Source: JAODBQ01 sp047602055 (GTDB taxonomy: Bacteria > Actinomycetota > Acidimicrobiia > Acidimicrobiales > Ilumatobacteraceae). Taken from it: a stretch of 64,000 nt of DNA. A model generated the notes under the pieces. That model worked only from the letters and a program-made list of their open reading frames with translations, was not told where the DNA came from and ran no database searches. The stretch is taken from positions 4,278,001-4,342,000 of the forward strand of contig JASGIG010000001.1 in NCBI GenBank assembly GCA_047602055.1, given 5' to 3'. Both the position numbers and the translations under genes were made by a program. Below, in pieces: positions 55,936 through 64,000 of this stretch (position 1 is its first letter; the number at the start of each line of letters is the position of its first letter).

Positions 55936-58182
55936 ATGTCGCGGTCGAGTGCTCGGGCACCGCACGTCGCCGGGCGGACCCCGGTCCGCCGGCTCGTGCT
56001 CCTCTCCGCGCTCGCCGCTGCGCTCGGCCTCCTCGGCGGCCTCGCCGCGTTCGTGCTGATCCGGCTGATCGCGCTGCTCACCAACCTCGCCCGGTTCCAC
56101 CGCGTCGGCTGGGAGCTGCCGAGCTTCGCCGACCTGTCGCGCTCGCCGCTGTTCGTCGTCGTGCCAGTGGTCAGCGCACTCGGCGTCTGCCTGCTCGCCC
56201 GGTGGGCGCCGGAGATCCGCGGCCACGGCATCCCCGAGGCGATGGACGCCGTGCTCACCAACCAGAGCCGCATCCACCCGCGCACCGCCGTCGCCAAGCC
56301 GCTGTCGGCGGCGATCGCGATCGGCGGCGGCGGCCCGTTCGGCGCCGAGGGCCCGATCATCGTCACCGGCGGCGCGCTCGGCTCGCTGATCGGCCAGCTC
56401 CTGCCGATGTCGCCGTCGGAGCGCAAGATCCTGCTCGGCAGCGGCGCCGCCGCCGGGATGGCGGCGACGTTCGGCACCCCGCTGGCCGCCGTCGTGCTGG
56501 TGACCGAGCTGCTGCTGTTCGAGCTGTCGACGCGGGCGTTCGTGCCACTCGTCGTGGCGACCGCGCTGGCCGCCGGCGTGCACTCGGCGATCTTCGGCAG
56601 CGGACCGCTGTTCGCCGTGCCGGCGCACGACTACCACGGGCTCGACAAGCTCCCATACTTCGCGCTGCTCGGCGTCGGCGCCGGCCTGCTCGCCGTGGTG
56701 ATCTGCCGGGGCCTGTTCCTCGTCGAGGCGTGGTACCGACGCCTGCCGATCGGCGAGGCCTGGCACCCCGTGATCGGGGCGCTGATCTTCGGAGTGGTCG
56801 GCCTGTTCGAGCCGCGCGCCCTCGGCGTCGGCTACGACGTCATCAGCGACGTCCTGCTCGACCGGATCGCTGCGGTGGCGCTGCTCGGCCTCGCCGTCGC
56901 CAAGCTGCTCGCCTGGTGGTTCGCCCTCGGCTCGGGCACCTCCGGCGGGACGCTGGCACCGCTGCTGCTGATCAGCGGAGCGTTCGGCAACCTGTTCGGG
57001 ACGGTGGTGCACCACGTCGCACCCGGTGTCGGCATCGCCCCCGGAGCGTTCGCGCTGGTGGCGATGGCGGCGACGTTCGGGGCCGCGGTCGGGGCGACGT
57101 TCGCGTCGATCGTGTTCCTGTTCGAGCTGACCCGCGACTACCAGATCATCCTGCCGTTGATGCTCGCCAGCGTGATCGCCGAGGTCGTCGCCGGCGCGCT
57201 GATGCACGAGACGCTGATGACCGAGAAGCTGTCGCGCCGCGGCGTGCACTTGCAGTCGGACTACGGGGTCGACGTGCTGGCCCGCGTCACCGTCGGCGAG
57301 GTGATGACGACGGCCGTGCACACGCTGACGCCGACGGCGACCATCCGCGAGGCGCGCCGGCGCATCGAGCACGACGGCCACGGCGCCTACCCGATCGTCG
57401 ACGAGACGGGCCGCTGCCTCGGCATCATCGCCCGCGAGGATCTCATCGACCTCGACCCGGCGGCCGACGATGAGCCGGCGATGCGCTTCGCCAGCACGGA
57501 CGTCGTCAGCGTCGCGCCGGACGTGCCGCTCGTGACCGCGCTGCAGGTGCTGCTCGACGAGCGCATCGGCCACCTGCCCGTCACCGCGGACGGCCGGCTC
57601 GTCGGCATGTGCACCCGCACCGACGTGCTCGGCGCGCGGCGGCGGGCGTTCGACGAGGAGGACCCCCAGCCGGGCTGGCACCATCGCCCGCGCCCTGCCG
57701 TGCACCGCTACCAGGCGCCGGACGGCGCGAACCGAGAAGAGAGTCCCGTGCGCACCTACCTGATCGTCGCCAACCAGACGCTCGCCAGCGACGAGCTGGC
57801 CGCCGCGGTCGGCGAGCGCATCGCCGGTGGCGAGGCGCGGTTCTACGTCGTCGTCCCGGCGACGCCGGTCCACGATCTCTACGGCTCGATGCTGCGGGCG
57901 CTGGGCGAGCCGGTCAACGCCGACCAGTCCCGCGCCGTGGCCGCGCAACGCCTCGCCGCCGAGCTGGAGCGGATCCGCGCCGCCGGCGGTGAGGCCGACG
58001 GCGAGATCGGCGACGCCGACCCGCTGGTCGCCGTGGCTGCAGCGCTCGGCGGCCGGCACGTCGACGAGATCGTCGTGTCCACCCTGCCGGATCACCTGTC
58101 GAGATGGCTGCGCGTCGACCTGCCGCGCCGCGTCGCCAACACCTTCGACCGCCCGGTCACCCACGTCGTCTCGTCGGCCTGA
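55936..58182 (+). CDS. ClC channel fused to CBS pair and USP-like domain
   Basis: Protein of 748 aa. Residues ~20-430 form a ClC channel: HGIPEAMDAVLTNQSRIHPR, GGPFGAEGPIIVTGGALGS (gating Glu) and GSGTSGGTLAPLLLISGAFG. Two CBS domains follow at ~450-575 (VGEVMTTAVHTLTPTATIRE, SVAPDVPLVTALQVLLDERI). After a His/Pro-rich linker, residues 605-748 are a universal-stress-like domain (VRTYLIVANQTLASDELAAA ... SRWLRVDLPRRVANTF) that is usually a separate small protein. An internal GTG at 57748 with GAGAAGAGAG before it could also yield that domain alone. ATG 55936 has AAGGGGGGAC. Confidence 0.85.
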   Translation: MSRSSARAPHVAGRTPVRRLVLLSALAAALGLLGGLAAFVLIRLIALLTNLARFHRVGWELPSFADLSRSPLFVVVPVVSALGVCLLARWAPEIRGHGIPEAMDAVLTNQSRIHPRTAVAKPLSAAIAIGGGGPFGAEGPIIVTGGALGSLIGQLLPMSPSERKILLGSGAAAGMAATFGTPLAAVVLVTELLLFELSTRAFVPLVVATALAAGVHSAIFGSGPLFAVPAHDYHGLDKLPYFALLGVGAGLLAVVICRGLFLVEAWYRRLPIGEAWHPVIGALIFGVVGLFEPRALGVGYDVISDVLLDRIAAVALLGLAVAKLLAWWFALGSGTSGGTLAPLLLISGAFGNLFGTVVHHVAPGVGIAPGAFALVAMAATFGAAVGATFASIVFLFELTRDYQIILPLMLASVIAEVVAGALMHETLMTEKLSRRGVHLQSDYGVDVLARVTVGEVMTTAVHTLTPTATIREARRRIEHDGHGAYPIVDETGRCLGIIAREDLIDLDPAADDEPAMRFASTDVVSVAPDVPLVTALQVLLDERIGHLPVTADGRLVGMCTRTDVLGARRRAFDEEDPQPGWHHRPRPAVHRYQAPDGANREESPVRTYLIVANQTLASDELAAAVGERIAGGEARFYVVVPATPVHDLYGSMLRALGEPVNADQSRAVAAQRLAAELERIRAAGGEADGEIGDADPLVAVAAALGGRHVDEIVVSTLPDHLSRWLRVDLPRRVANTFDRPVTHVVSSA

Positions 58183-58191
58183 GGCTCCGGG

Positions 58192-59955
58192 CTACGGCAC
58201 GGTGACCGTCGCGTCGCCGGGCGGGATCGCCGCCGGGTACCAGAGCGCGACGGTGCCGGTGCTGACCGCGGCGACGACGCCGCCGAAGCGCCAGACGTGG
58301 GCGTCGCTGCCACAGCAGCCGACCTCGAACGCGGTCGGGTCGTCCCAACGCTGGCCGGGAACGTCCTTGCCGGTGTCCGTGTCGATCATCGTCCAGTACG
58401 CCGGGCCGGTCTGGCCGTCGGGGAGGTCGGTCGGCGGGCCGCCGACGATCGCGTACCCATCGCCGACGGTGGCCACCACGTAGCGGCCGGGCAGCTTCCA
58501 CAGCACCTTGCCGTCGCGGGTGCGCACGCCGGCGATGCCGCGGTTCGGGCAACCGTTCTGCTCGTCGAACGTGCCGAGGCAGCTACGGACGACAGTGACG
58601 TCACCGGACGCGGCCCTCTGGAACCCCTCGGTGGACGGGCCCATGTTGATCGTCGGGGCGCGCCACACGACGTTGCCATGACCGTCGCGGCCCTCCAGCG
58701 GCGTGTCGGGGCGAGTAACAAGTGGGTAGTCGGCACGGATGCCGTCGAACTGCGAGAGATCGGCGGGTGCCGTGCTCCACGCGCCGCTGACGAACGCGGC
58801 GAGCACCGCCGGCTGGTCCTGCCCGGACCCGAGCAGCGCGAGGGCGTCGCCGGCGACGTAGCCGAAGTGGTGGAACACCATCTCGACGCCGTCGGCGACC
58901 TCGGGAAACGGGATCAGCGTCGGGGTCATCGTGGCGAGGTCGAGGCGCACCAGCCGGTCGCGGGTGGCTTCGATCTTCGTTTCCATGGGTGGGCCGAAGA
59001 CCAGCTCGTGGTCGTTCGAGGCCACCGGCTGCATGCGGCTGTCCAGCGATGCGGTGTCGATCCCGGCGTCGGTGAGCACGTCGGCTAGCTCGCCGCGCGG
59101 GGCGCCGTCGGCGAGGTCGATCACCTGCCAGTCGTCGCCCTGGGTGCTCGGCTGGTAGGTGGCGACGAGTGCGGTCGGCGAGCCGGACGAGACCGGCGCG
59201 ACCGTCACCCCGACGATGTCGGCGTAGCAGCGCACCCAGCGCACCGCGGCGTCGTGGCCGAGCGCCACGAGCATCGAGCCCGGGAAGCCCGTGTTGCCCG
59301 AGCGCACGTTGAGCAGCACCCCGCCGGGGATCCGGGCCGGCTCGGCAACGGATGGCACCAACTGGCTGCTCGACCAGAGCTTCGACCAGCCGGACGGCAG
59401 CGTGACCGTGGCCATCGACGTCGAGCCCAACGGGCCGAACGTGTCGAGATCGGCTTCGTCGACGGCGGACGTCGCGCCGGTGGCGCCGACCGACTCCGTG
59501 CACGGCGGGTCGAACCCCTCGGGGCGGGGCGACGCGGGGCCGGTCGAGATCGGCGGCGACGTCACGGTCGGCGGCACCACGACGGCCGACGTCGACGGCG
59601 CGACGGTGGAACCCGTCGTCGTCGGCGTGCTCGTCGGCGCCGTGGTCGTCGCCAGCATGCTCGTCGACGACGACGTCGGTGCCACCGTCACGACCGCGGT
59701 CGACGGCGGACCGGCCGGGCGGGGCGACGAACCGTCACGGGCGCGCACCACGACGACGGCGGCCAGCGCCAGCACGACGACTGCCGCCGCGGCCAGCCAC
59801 CACCAGCGACGGGAGCGCGGCCGGCCCGTCGCCAGCGGCACGAGCGCACCCTCGCCGCGCCAGGCGGCGACGAGATCGGCAGCCAGCTCGTCCTCGAACC
59901 CGGGGCGTGGCTGCACCTCGTCGCCCACGTGCTGCGTCACCCACGACTCAGGCAT
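58192..59955 (-). CDS. Membrane-anchored anti-sigma-like protein with large extracytoplasmic domain
   Basis: Protein of 587 aa. Short cytoplasmic N-terminus (~45 residues), a transmembrane helix at ~50-68, a Thr/Ser/Pro-rich stretch to ~145, and an outer domain with beta-propeller-like text (WQVIDLADGAPRGELADVLT, GIAGVRTRDGKVLWKLPGRY). There is no zinc-binding anti-sigma motif, so the anti-sigma role is inferred only from its overlap (8 bases) with the ECF sigma gene before it and its topology. Function of the outer domain unknown. Confidence 0.6.
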   Translation of the reverse strand: MPESWVTQHVGDEVQPRPGFEDELAADLVAAWRGEGALVPLATGRPRSRRWWWLAAAAVVVLALAAVVVVRARDGSSPRPAGPPSTAVVTVAPTSSSTSMLATTTAPTSTPTTTGSTVAPSTSAVVVPPTVTSPPISTGPASPRPEGFDPPCTESVGATGATSAVDEADLDTFGPLGSTSMATVTLPSGWSKLWSSSQLVPSVAEPARIPGGVLLNVRSGNTGFPGSMLVALGHDAAVRWVRCYADIVGVTVAPVSSGSPTALVATYQPSTQGDDWQVIDLADGAPRGELADVLTDAGIDTASLDSRMQPVASNDHELVFGPPMETKIEATRDRLVRLDLATMTPTLIPFPEVADGVEMVFHHFGYVAGDALALLGSGQDQPAVLAAFVSGAWSTAPADLSQFDGIRADYPLVTRPDTPLEGRDGHGNVVWRAPTINMGPSTEGFQRAASGDVTVVRSCLGTFDEQNGCPNRGIAGVRTRDGKVLWKLPGRYVVATVGDGYAIVGGPPTDLPDGQTGPAYWTMIDTDTGKDVPGQRWDDPTAFEVGCCGSDAHVWRFGGVVAAVSTGTVALWYPAAIPPGDATVTVP

Positions 59956-60412
59956 CTCGCACCTCCACGCGCAGGCGGCGCATCGCCCGCGACAGCAACG
60001 ACTCGGTCGCCCGGACGCTCATCCCCAACGCTGCGGCGACGTCGGCGACGGGCAGGTCGTCGACGAAGCGCAGCACGATCGCGGCACGCTGGCGCTCGGT
60101 GAGGTCGGCGAGCATCCACGTCGGCGGCGCACCGGCACCGGCCTGCTCCTGCCCGTCGCCGTCGTCGCGCCGGGCCACCAGCGACAGCCGGCGCTGTTCG
60201 CGTTCACGAGCGCGCCACCGGTCGATCGTGTGCGTGCGGACCGCGGTGACGAGGTAGCCGCTGCTGATCTCGGTCAGCTCGCCGCGCCGGGCCCGGTCGA
60301 GCGCGGCAAGGTACACGTCGTGGACGACGTCCTCCGCGGCCTGGCCGTCACGCCCGGCGAGCATCGCCGCATGGGCGTACACATCGCGGAACGTGGCGCG
60401 GTAGCAGGCCAT
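59948..60412 (-). CDS. ECF RNA polymerase sigma factor
   Basis: Sigma-70 region 2: ATFRDVYAHAAMLAGRDGQA then AEDVVHDVYLAALDRAR; region 4: LTERQRAAIVLRFVDDLPVA and AAALGMSVRATESLLSRAMR. 154 aa from ATG 60412, which has GAGGTGG in good position; in-frame GTG codons at 60421 and 60448 and TTG 60502 would lengthen it. Followed by the anti-sigma-like gene with 8 bases overlap. Confidence 0.88.
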   Translation of the reverse strand: MACYRATFRDVYAHAAMLAGRDGQAAEDVVHDVYLAALDRARRGELTEISSGYLVTAVRTHTIDRWRAREREQRRLSLVARRDDGDGQEQAGAGAPPTWMLADLTERQRAAIVLRFVDDLPVADVAAALGMSVRATESLLSRAMRRLRVEVRDA

Positions 60413-60586
60413 GAAGCCCACCTCGCTGCTGACGTCCCACCGCTGCACTCCCACCGCACTCCCAACGTCACCGACCGCGCCGTTCCCGTCGGCCCACGCC
60501 AATCGTCACCAGACCGCAACGCAGTTCGGCTTGGTGGCGGGTATTTCGCGCACACCATTCGAGCGGCAGCTGCCAGTGTTGAGGCG

Positions 60587-61066
60587 GTGAACCCGCCTCA
60601 CCTGATCCTGACGTGCGGGCTGCCGGGCGCAGGGAAGACCACGCTGGCGCAGCACTTGGCCGCCGATCGGCGGGCGTTGCGGCTCACCAAGGACGAGTGG
60701 ATGTGGGCGCTCGGCTCGAGCCCGTGGGACGCACCGGCACAGGAGAAGGTCGAGCGGCAGCTGTGGCGGGTCGCTCAGGACGTCTTGCGCCTCGGAGTCA
60801 GCGTTGTTCTCGACTTCGGGCTCTGGACGCGCGTCGAGCGGGACGAACTGCGGTTGGGTGCTCGTGACATCGGCGTCGGGGTCGAACTGCACCACCTCGA
60901 CGTGCCCACCGACGAGCTCTGGTGTCGCATCGACTCGCGCAACGCAGCGCCACCCTGGGATGCCGCTCCGATCACCCGTGCGCATCTGGATGAGTGGGCC
61001 ACGCTCTTCCAGGCCCCGGACGCCGCCGAACTTGCCTTGTTCGACCCGCCGCCCCAATCGACCTGA
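60587..61066 (+). CDS. P-loop kinase (AAA_33/zeta-like family)
   Basis: Small ATP-binding protein (159 aa): Walker A LTCGLPGAGKTTLAQHLA at residues ~7-24, TKDEWMWALGSSPWD, VVLDFGLWTRVERDELR and a lid-like Arg region. Such proteins phosphorylate small molecules or antibiotics; the substrate is unknown. The GTG start lies in a perfect hairpin GAGGCGG-TGAAC-CCGCCTC, which may limit translation. It stands alone, divergent from the ECF gene. Confidence 0.75.
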   Translation: MNPPHLILTCGLPGAGKTTLAQHLAADRRALRLTKDEWMWALGSSPWDAPAQEKVERQLWRVAQDVLRLGVSVVLDFGLWTRVERDELRLGARDIGVGVELHHLDVPTDELWCRIDSRNAAPPWDAAPITRAHLDEWATLFQAPDAAELALFDPPPQST

Positions 61067-61095
61067 GCCGGCCTGCGACAGACGCGTACGATTGA

Positions 61096-61299
61096 GTGGT
61101 GGCCGATGTTCAGCGCGAGTGGAGCCGGGACGAGTGGAACCGCGCACTCGCTGCCGGATCGGCACCCACCGCGGACGATGTGTCGATCACGAAGGACGGT
61201 CGCCGTCTCGACACCCTCGAGAAGATCCTTGCCTGGGTGGCCGAGCTCAACGCCGAGCGCGAGCAGGAACGTCTGACGACGGATGGCGTCCCTACCTGA
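61096..61299 (+). CDS. Small partner of nucleotidyltransferase (67 aa)
   Basis: Short acidic protein: REWSRDEWNRALAAGSAPTA, then SITKDGRRLDTLEKILAWVA and a charged end. GTG 61096 (or the next GTG, 61099). It overlaps the following nucleotidyltransferase gene by 17 bases, as antitoxin-toxin pairs do. No family name recognised. Confidence 0.55.
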   Translation: MVADVQREWSRDEWNRALAAGSAPTADDVSITKDGRRLDTLEKILAWVAELNAEREQERLTTDGVPT

Positions 61300-61852
61300 T
61301 CACCCTGAGTTCGACCGCGCCGAGATCCTGGCCACGCTCGATCGCCACCACGTCGAATATCTTCTCGTCGGCGGGGTCGCAACGATCGCTTACGGCGCAA
61401 CGCGGCTCACCTACGACTTCGACTGCATGCCGAAGGACTCCGTCGAGAACCTCGATCGGCTGGCAGCCGCCCTGGTTGAGCTCGGCGCGCGTCTTCGGGC
61501 CGAGGGGCTCGACGATGCTGTCGCCAGGAGGTTGCCGTTGCCGATCGACGGGCGCTGGCTGTCGAGCATGGAGATCCTGACACTGCGCACGGATCGTGGG
61601 GACCTCGACATCCTCAACGACATGCCCGCCAGCGACGGCGCTCGGCTGCGCTACGCCGACCTGGCGGGCCGTGCTGAGGAACGCACCATCGACGGCATCG
61701 TCGTGCGAGTCGCCAACCTCGACGACATCATCGCCTCGAAGATCTGGGCCGATCGACCCAAGGATCGTGACGCCCTGCCCGAACTTCGCCGGCTGTCGCA
61801 AGCGGCGCGCAGCCATCGAAGCCGCCCCGAGGGTCAGAACCTCGAAGACTGA
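61283..61852 (+). CDS. Nucleotidyltransferase-fold protein (AbiEii/DUF6036-like)
   Basis: Protein of 189 aa with the polymerase-beta-like signature HHVEYLLVGGVATIAYGATR and LTYDFDCMPKD (GG...D-x-D metal site), then RTDRGDLDILNDMP (third Asp) and VRVANLDDIIASKIWADRPK with RDALPELRRL. These proteins act as toxins that modify tRNA or proteins, or as antibiotic transferases. With the small upstream gene it forms a candidate two-gene toxin-antitoxin unit. Confidence 0.7.
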   Translation: MASLPDHPEFDRAEILATLDRHHVEYLLVGGVATIAYGATRLTYDFDCMPKDSVENLDRLAAALVELGARLRAEGLDDAVARRLPLPIDGRWLSSMEILTLRTDRGDLDILNDMPASDGARLRYADLAGRAEERTIDGIVVRVANLDDIIASKIWADRPKDRDALPELRRLSQAARSHRSRPEGQNLED

Positions 61853-61890
61853 ACCCGACACGGCCATCCGAACCGCGACGCTCCGCCGGA

Positions 61891-63051
61891 TCACGGCGCC
61901 GTGATCGTGGCGATCTCCAGCCCGTCGGTCGTGGTGCGAGTGAAGACGAGCCGATCGTCGTCGAAGCCGGCGAGCGACCACGCACCGAGCCGCCACCACG
62001 TTCCGGTGCCGTCGGGCTCGAGGACGGTGACGAAGTCACCGACCGATCCCGGCGCGAACGAGGTGATGTCGGCGTACCACGCGCCCGCGCCGAACCGTTC
62101 TGCGCGTCCGGTCTCGCCGTCCGGCGGCGCGTCAGCGTCGAGGGCCAGGTCGACGGTCCAGGTCCGTGGCAGCTGATCGGTCCGCTCGACGACGACCCGC
62201 GCCGGTGATGTCGCGGTCGCGGTTCGCGTCGACGACGGCCGACACGGTCCGCTCGGGCAGCCCGGTGTCCACCGTCAGCACGTGGTCGCCGGCCAGCGGG
62301 TAGTCGACGCCCGTCGGTGTCAGCACCGCTCGTGCGCTGTCGGTGGTGGGCACCTCGGCGCTGTCCACGGCGACGATGCCGCCGCCGTCGAGACGGTACG
62401 CCGCGATCCGGTACTGGCTCCCACCCTGATCGGGCCAGGTTCCGACGAAGAACACGCCGCTGGGCGTGCCCTGCTGCCAGGTGATGTCCTTGCCGACCAG
62501 ATCCGGGATGCTCGCGTCGAACTGCCAGTTGCCGTTGCGGTCCAGCACGAGCACCCGCCCGGTCGGCCCGCCGAACGGCACGTCCTCAGGAGGTGATCGG
62601 GCAGCACCACCATCGGTGTGCCGAACTCGCCGTTCTGCAGGACGAGCTGTCCCGCCGCCTGCCCGAACGCGACCAGGTTGAGATGCGTCGGCTCGATGGT
62701 CGGGCCGCCGAGCGCCGGTACCGACAACTGGGCCTCGGCGGATGTGGCCGGGACGGTGGTCGTCACGCTCGATGGAGCCGTCGTGGTCGGCGTCGCGGTC
62801 GTGGTCGGTGCGCTCGGTGTGGGCAACGATCCGACCGGTGCCGGCGACCCGCCGCGCGACCTCGCCAGGATGCCCGCAGCGACGAGCAGTGGAACGACGG
62901 CGGCGACGAGGCCGACGCGCAGCCAGCGCCGCGGACGACGCGCGGCGATCGCTCGTTCGGCGCTGTCCGGCGGGCGACGGAGCTCGAGGTCGGTCTCGAC
63001 CTCCAGCCAGGCGCCGTACTCGGCCAGTTGCGACTCGATCTCAGTCGGCAT
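61891..63051 (-). CDS. Second membrane-anchored anti-sigma-like protein, two frame breaks
   Basis: Frame 1 from ATG 63051: cytoplasmic start EIESQLAEYGAWLEVETDLE, a transmembrane helix (~45-62), Thr-rich linker and an outer domain up to MVVLPDHLL near 62600. Frame 2 continues VPFGGPTGRVLVLDRNGNWQ to DANRDRDIT near 62215. Frame 3 ends with ARVVVERTDQLPRTWTVDLA and LAGFDDDRLVFTRTTTDGLE to TGA at 61891. About 385 aa if repaired. Same layout as the protein at 58.2-60.0 kb and also overlaps an ECF gene, so the two modules are paralogous in design. Confidence 0.6.
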
Positions 63052-63491
63052 GGTTCACCACCTTCAGCTGGGCCCGGAGCGACGCCAGCCCGCGCGACAG
63101 GTGCGTGCGCACGGACGACGGGCTGATCTCCAGCAGCTCGGCGACCTCGGCCTGACGCCAGCCAAAGCCGTGGACCATCAGCACGCACACCCGCTGGCCC
63201 TCGCTGAGCTGTCTCAGCGCGGGGACCAGCGTCGGCTCGAAGTCCGGGAGCACGCCAGGGCCGGGGACCGGCAGCTGGCGCAGCGGCCGCCGCAGGCGAC
63301 GCGCCGCCGTCTGCCCCACCCGGTACAGGTACCCGACCGGGTTCTCCATCGGGCCGACCCGCTCCCAGTGCTCCCAGCCGTAGGCCAGCGCCTCGGCGGG
63401 CGCACTCCGCCCCGACGTCGGCACCGTACGCGGCGACGAGGCCCGCCCGCAGGCGAGGACCGGCCACCGCGGCGAACTCGTCGAACGTCAC
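63041..63491 (-). CDS. Second ECF sigma factor, frameshifted
   Basis: The N-terminal frame from GTG 63491 gives VTFDEFAAVAGPRLRAGLVA then AYGADVG (region 2 start). After ~63415 the next frame continues APAEALAYGWEHWERVGPME with NPVGYLYRVGQTAARRLRR and region 4 LRQLSEGQRVCVLMVHGFGW, QAEVAELLEISPSSVRTHLS. One-base indel in GTCGGGGCGGAGTGC. Overlaps the anti-sigma-like gene by 11 bases. About 149 aa when repaired. Confidence 0.7.
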
Positions 63492-63555
63492 AACCGACCA
63501 GAGCCGCTGCGCCCGCAGAATCGTGACAGCGGCGGCAGCCGCCGGTCGTCAACGG

Positions 63556-64000
63556 TCAGGACTTGGCGTCGGCCCAGGTGTGGCCCCAGGCGACGTTGAC
63601 CTCCAGCGGGACGTCGAGCTCGGCGGCGTGGCGCATCAGGTCGATGACCAGCGGGCCGACCCGCTCGCGCTCGGCCTCGGGGACCTCGACGAGCACCTCG
63701 TCGTGGACCTGCAGCACCAACCGGCTGTCGACGCCGGCGTCGACCAGCGCCTGGTCCACCCGCACCAATGCGACCTTGAAGATGTCGGCGGCGAGGCCCT
63801 GGATGCCGGCGTTCATCGCCTGGCGCTCGCCGGCCTGGCGGATGCGGAAGTTCGAGTTGGACAGCTCGGGGATCGGCCGGCGGCGGCCGAACAGCGTCTC
63901 GGTGTAGCCGCGCATGCGCGCCTCGACGACCGTCTGGTCCATGTACGCCTTGACGTTGGGGAACGCCTGGAAGTAGGCGTCGAGGATCTGCGCGGCCTCG
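63556..64000 (-). CDS. polA: DNA polymerase I, C-terminal end (rest outside window)
   Basis: Family A polymerase, last ~148 residues. AAQILDAYFQAFPNVKAYMD, GYTETLFGRRRPIPELSN (fingers), ERQAMNAGIQGLAADIFKVA and the catalytic palm motif LVLQVHDEVLVEVPE (motif C HDE). Stop TGA at 63556. The polA end upstream of rpsA/coaE/uvrB is the usual actinobacterial order, here with about 10 kb of other genes between polA and rpsA. Confidence 0.97.
   Translation of the reverse strand, partial: EAAQILDAYFQAFPNVKAYMDQTVVEARMRGYTETLFGRRRPIPELSNSNFRIRQAGERQAMNAGIQGLAADIFKVALVRVDQALVDAGVDSRLVLQVHDEVLVEVPEAERERVGPLVIDLMRHAAELDVPLEVNVAWGHTWADAKS

Noticed and set aside
58597..59503. Arg-rich frames on both strands around 58.3-59.5 kb
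   Set aside because: They are shadows of the anti-sigma-like gene, lack ribosome sites and show no family motif.

Overview
The window is very GC-rich, densely packed DNA from an actinobacterium. F420-type luciferase-like oxidoreductase, MocR regulation, GAAC-N4-GTTC SOS boxes, polA/rpsA/coaE/uvrB and uvrC/rapZ/gap/pgk/tpiA/secG neighbourhoods, and long Ser/Thr-rich lipoprotein linkers all point there. The style of the secreted proteins, the DUF559 protein and the rhomboid-like protein suggests class Acidimicrobiia (Ilumatobacter-like). That class call is an inference from protein style, not from a marker search.

Layout. 1-3.1 kb: end of a urease operon (ureC, ureF, ureG, ureD; no ureE seen). 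3.1-4.5 kb: two decayed genes facing each other. 4.5-10.2 kb: minus-strand peptide/nickel-type ABC importer with a fused double ATPase and a FhuF-like iron reductase. 10.4-14.3 kb: MocR regulator divergent from a MetF-like gene and a clearly dead metE. 14.3-17.8 kb: znuACB plus a frame-broken Zur-like regulator, preceded by three copies of a 15-bp Fur-family-like site. 17.8-18.8 kb: decayed DNA and tRNA-Leu(GAG). 18.8-29.2 kb: secG, an oppABCDF operon, tpiA, pgk, gap, rapZ. 29.3-31.7 kb: a VapBC-type toxin-antitoxin pair, a methyltransferase and an LLM oxidoreductase. 31.8-45.5 kb: uvrC, uvrA and uvrB (SOS-box candidates before uvrA and uvrB) around a rhomboid-like gene, a DUF559 protein and a DUF4129/MoxR/DUF58 envelope operon. 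45.6-53.2 kb: coaE, a two-component system, an IS630-type insertion, a repeat-built secreted protein and rpsA. 53.3-58.2 kb: methyltransferase, MarR regulator and two divergent ClC channels, one fused to CBS and USP-like domains. 58.2-63.5 kb: two ECF sigma/membrane anti-sigma-like modules flanking a P-loop kinase and a nucleotidyltransferase pair. The window ends in the 3' end of polA.

The most unusual signal is a family of six short GC-rich repeats (about 45-85 bp). Three copies sit exactly at overlapping stop/start junctions inside operons. Each is flanked by a direct duplication of the junction, so that a 28-77 codon mini-ORF is created whose start overlaps the upstream stop and whose stop overlaps the downstream start. 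The element therefore appears to insert into translationally coupled junctions while rebuilding the coupling on both sides. A fourth copy is an in-frame insertion in ureF; two more carry another tail that encodes a SERTPVP peptide.

A second theme is reading-frame damage. Single-base breaks affect gap, rapZ, zur, the fused ATPase and others. Since gap is normally indispensable, part of this is likely sequencing or assembly error, whereas metE (large deletion plus nonsense codons) and the thiolase/DUF35/MaoC composite look like real decay.
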